From CAZNQW01 sp964575225 (GTDB lineage: Bacteria > Chloroflexota > Anaerolineae > JAAYZQ01): a stretch of DNA of 5,415 nt. The stretch is from assembly GCA_964575225.1 (NCBI GenBank), contig CAZNQW010000259.1:1-5415 (forward strand), written 5' to 3'. Every line of letters starts with the position of its first letter. The first letter of the stretch is position 1. The notes below the pieces were generated by a model. That model saw nothing but the letters and a program-made list of their open reading frames with translations. It did not search any database and was not told the DNA's origin. Positions 5,369 to 5,415 of this stretch are shown piece by piece. A program made the translations under genes and the position numbers.

Positions 5369-5415
5369 AGATCGGAAGAGCGTCGTGTAGGGAAAGAGTG
5401 TAGGATAGGGTGGGG
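5369..5415 (+). other. Illumina TruSeq adapter read-through (artefact, not genomic)
   Basis: From 5369 the sequence begins AGATCGGAAGAGCGTCGTGT and continues through 5402 as an exact 34-base match to the reverse complement of the TruSeq universal adapter. From 5403 to 5415 it follows the adapter only loosely, with an extra G and a G-rich tail, as expected of low-quality read ends. The last trustworthy genomic base is about 5368. Any reading frame translated across it is spurious; the plus-strand frame ends in the peptide IGRASCRERV, which is adapter-encoded. Confidence 0.97.

Noticed and set aside
5101..5403. Plus-strand open frame of 100 codons at the right end
   Set aside because: It lies antisense to the thioesterase, and its C-terminal residues are translated from sequencing adapter.

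Overview
This is the end of a contig from a moderately GC-rich bacterium. All five recognisable genes are on the minus strand. The set is a hot-dog thioesterase, a metallo-beta-lactamase-fold hydrolase, a FadD-like acyl-CoA ligase, and a Liv-type substrate-binding lipoprotein with its permease. A lipoprotein-type solute-binding protein and the general style of the genes would fit Chloroflexota (Anaerolineae-like), probably an uncultured or metagenome-derived lineage. That placement is an impression from protein style; no rRNA or other marker is present.

Layout in the direction of transcription, from high to low coordinates. The last 47 bases (5369-5415) are Illumina TruSeq adapter read-through, not genomic DNA. 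Next come the thioesterase (5313-4885) and the MBL-fold hydrolase (4898-4044), which overlap by 14 bases and form a translationally coupled pair. A hairpin-rich spacer follows (about 3791-4043), ending in a candidate terminator. A near-consensus sigma70 promoter (TTGACA, 17 bp, TATACT) then drives the acyl-CoA ligase (3683-1962). A second, fully consensus promoter (TTGACA, 17 bp, TATAAT) and a leader of about 138 nt precede the binding protein (1677-487). An intra-operon spacer with a long stem-loop (420-457) separates it from the permease gene (360-1), which runs off the left edge.

Functionally, the window looks like small-molecule uptake plus acyl-CoA metabolism. The binding protein and permease belong to a branched-chain amino acid/amide-type ABC importer; the other permease and the two ATPases should lie beyond the left edge. 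The ligase makes acyl-CoA and the thioesterase hydrolyses it. Such transporters sit next to CoA ligases in some bacteria that import organic or aromatic acids, so a carboxylate substrate is possible but unproven. No novel defence system, CRISPR array, tRNA, rRNA or mobile element is visible. The points most worth a second look are the adapter at the contig end, the two matched promoters, the structured liv leader with an orphan Shine-Dalgarno sequence, the intra-operon stem-loop, and the missing metal-ligand histidine in the hydrolase.
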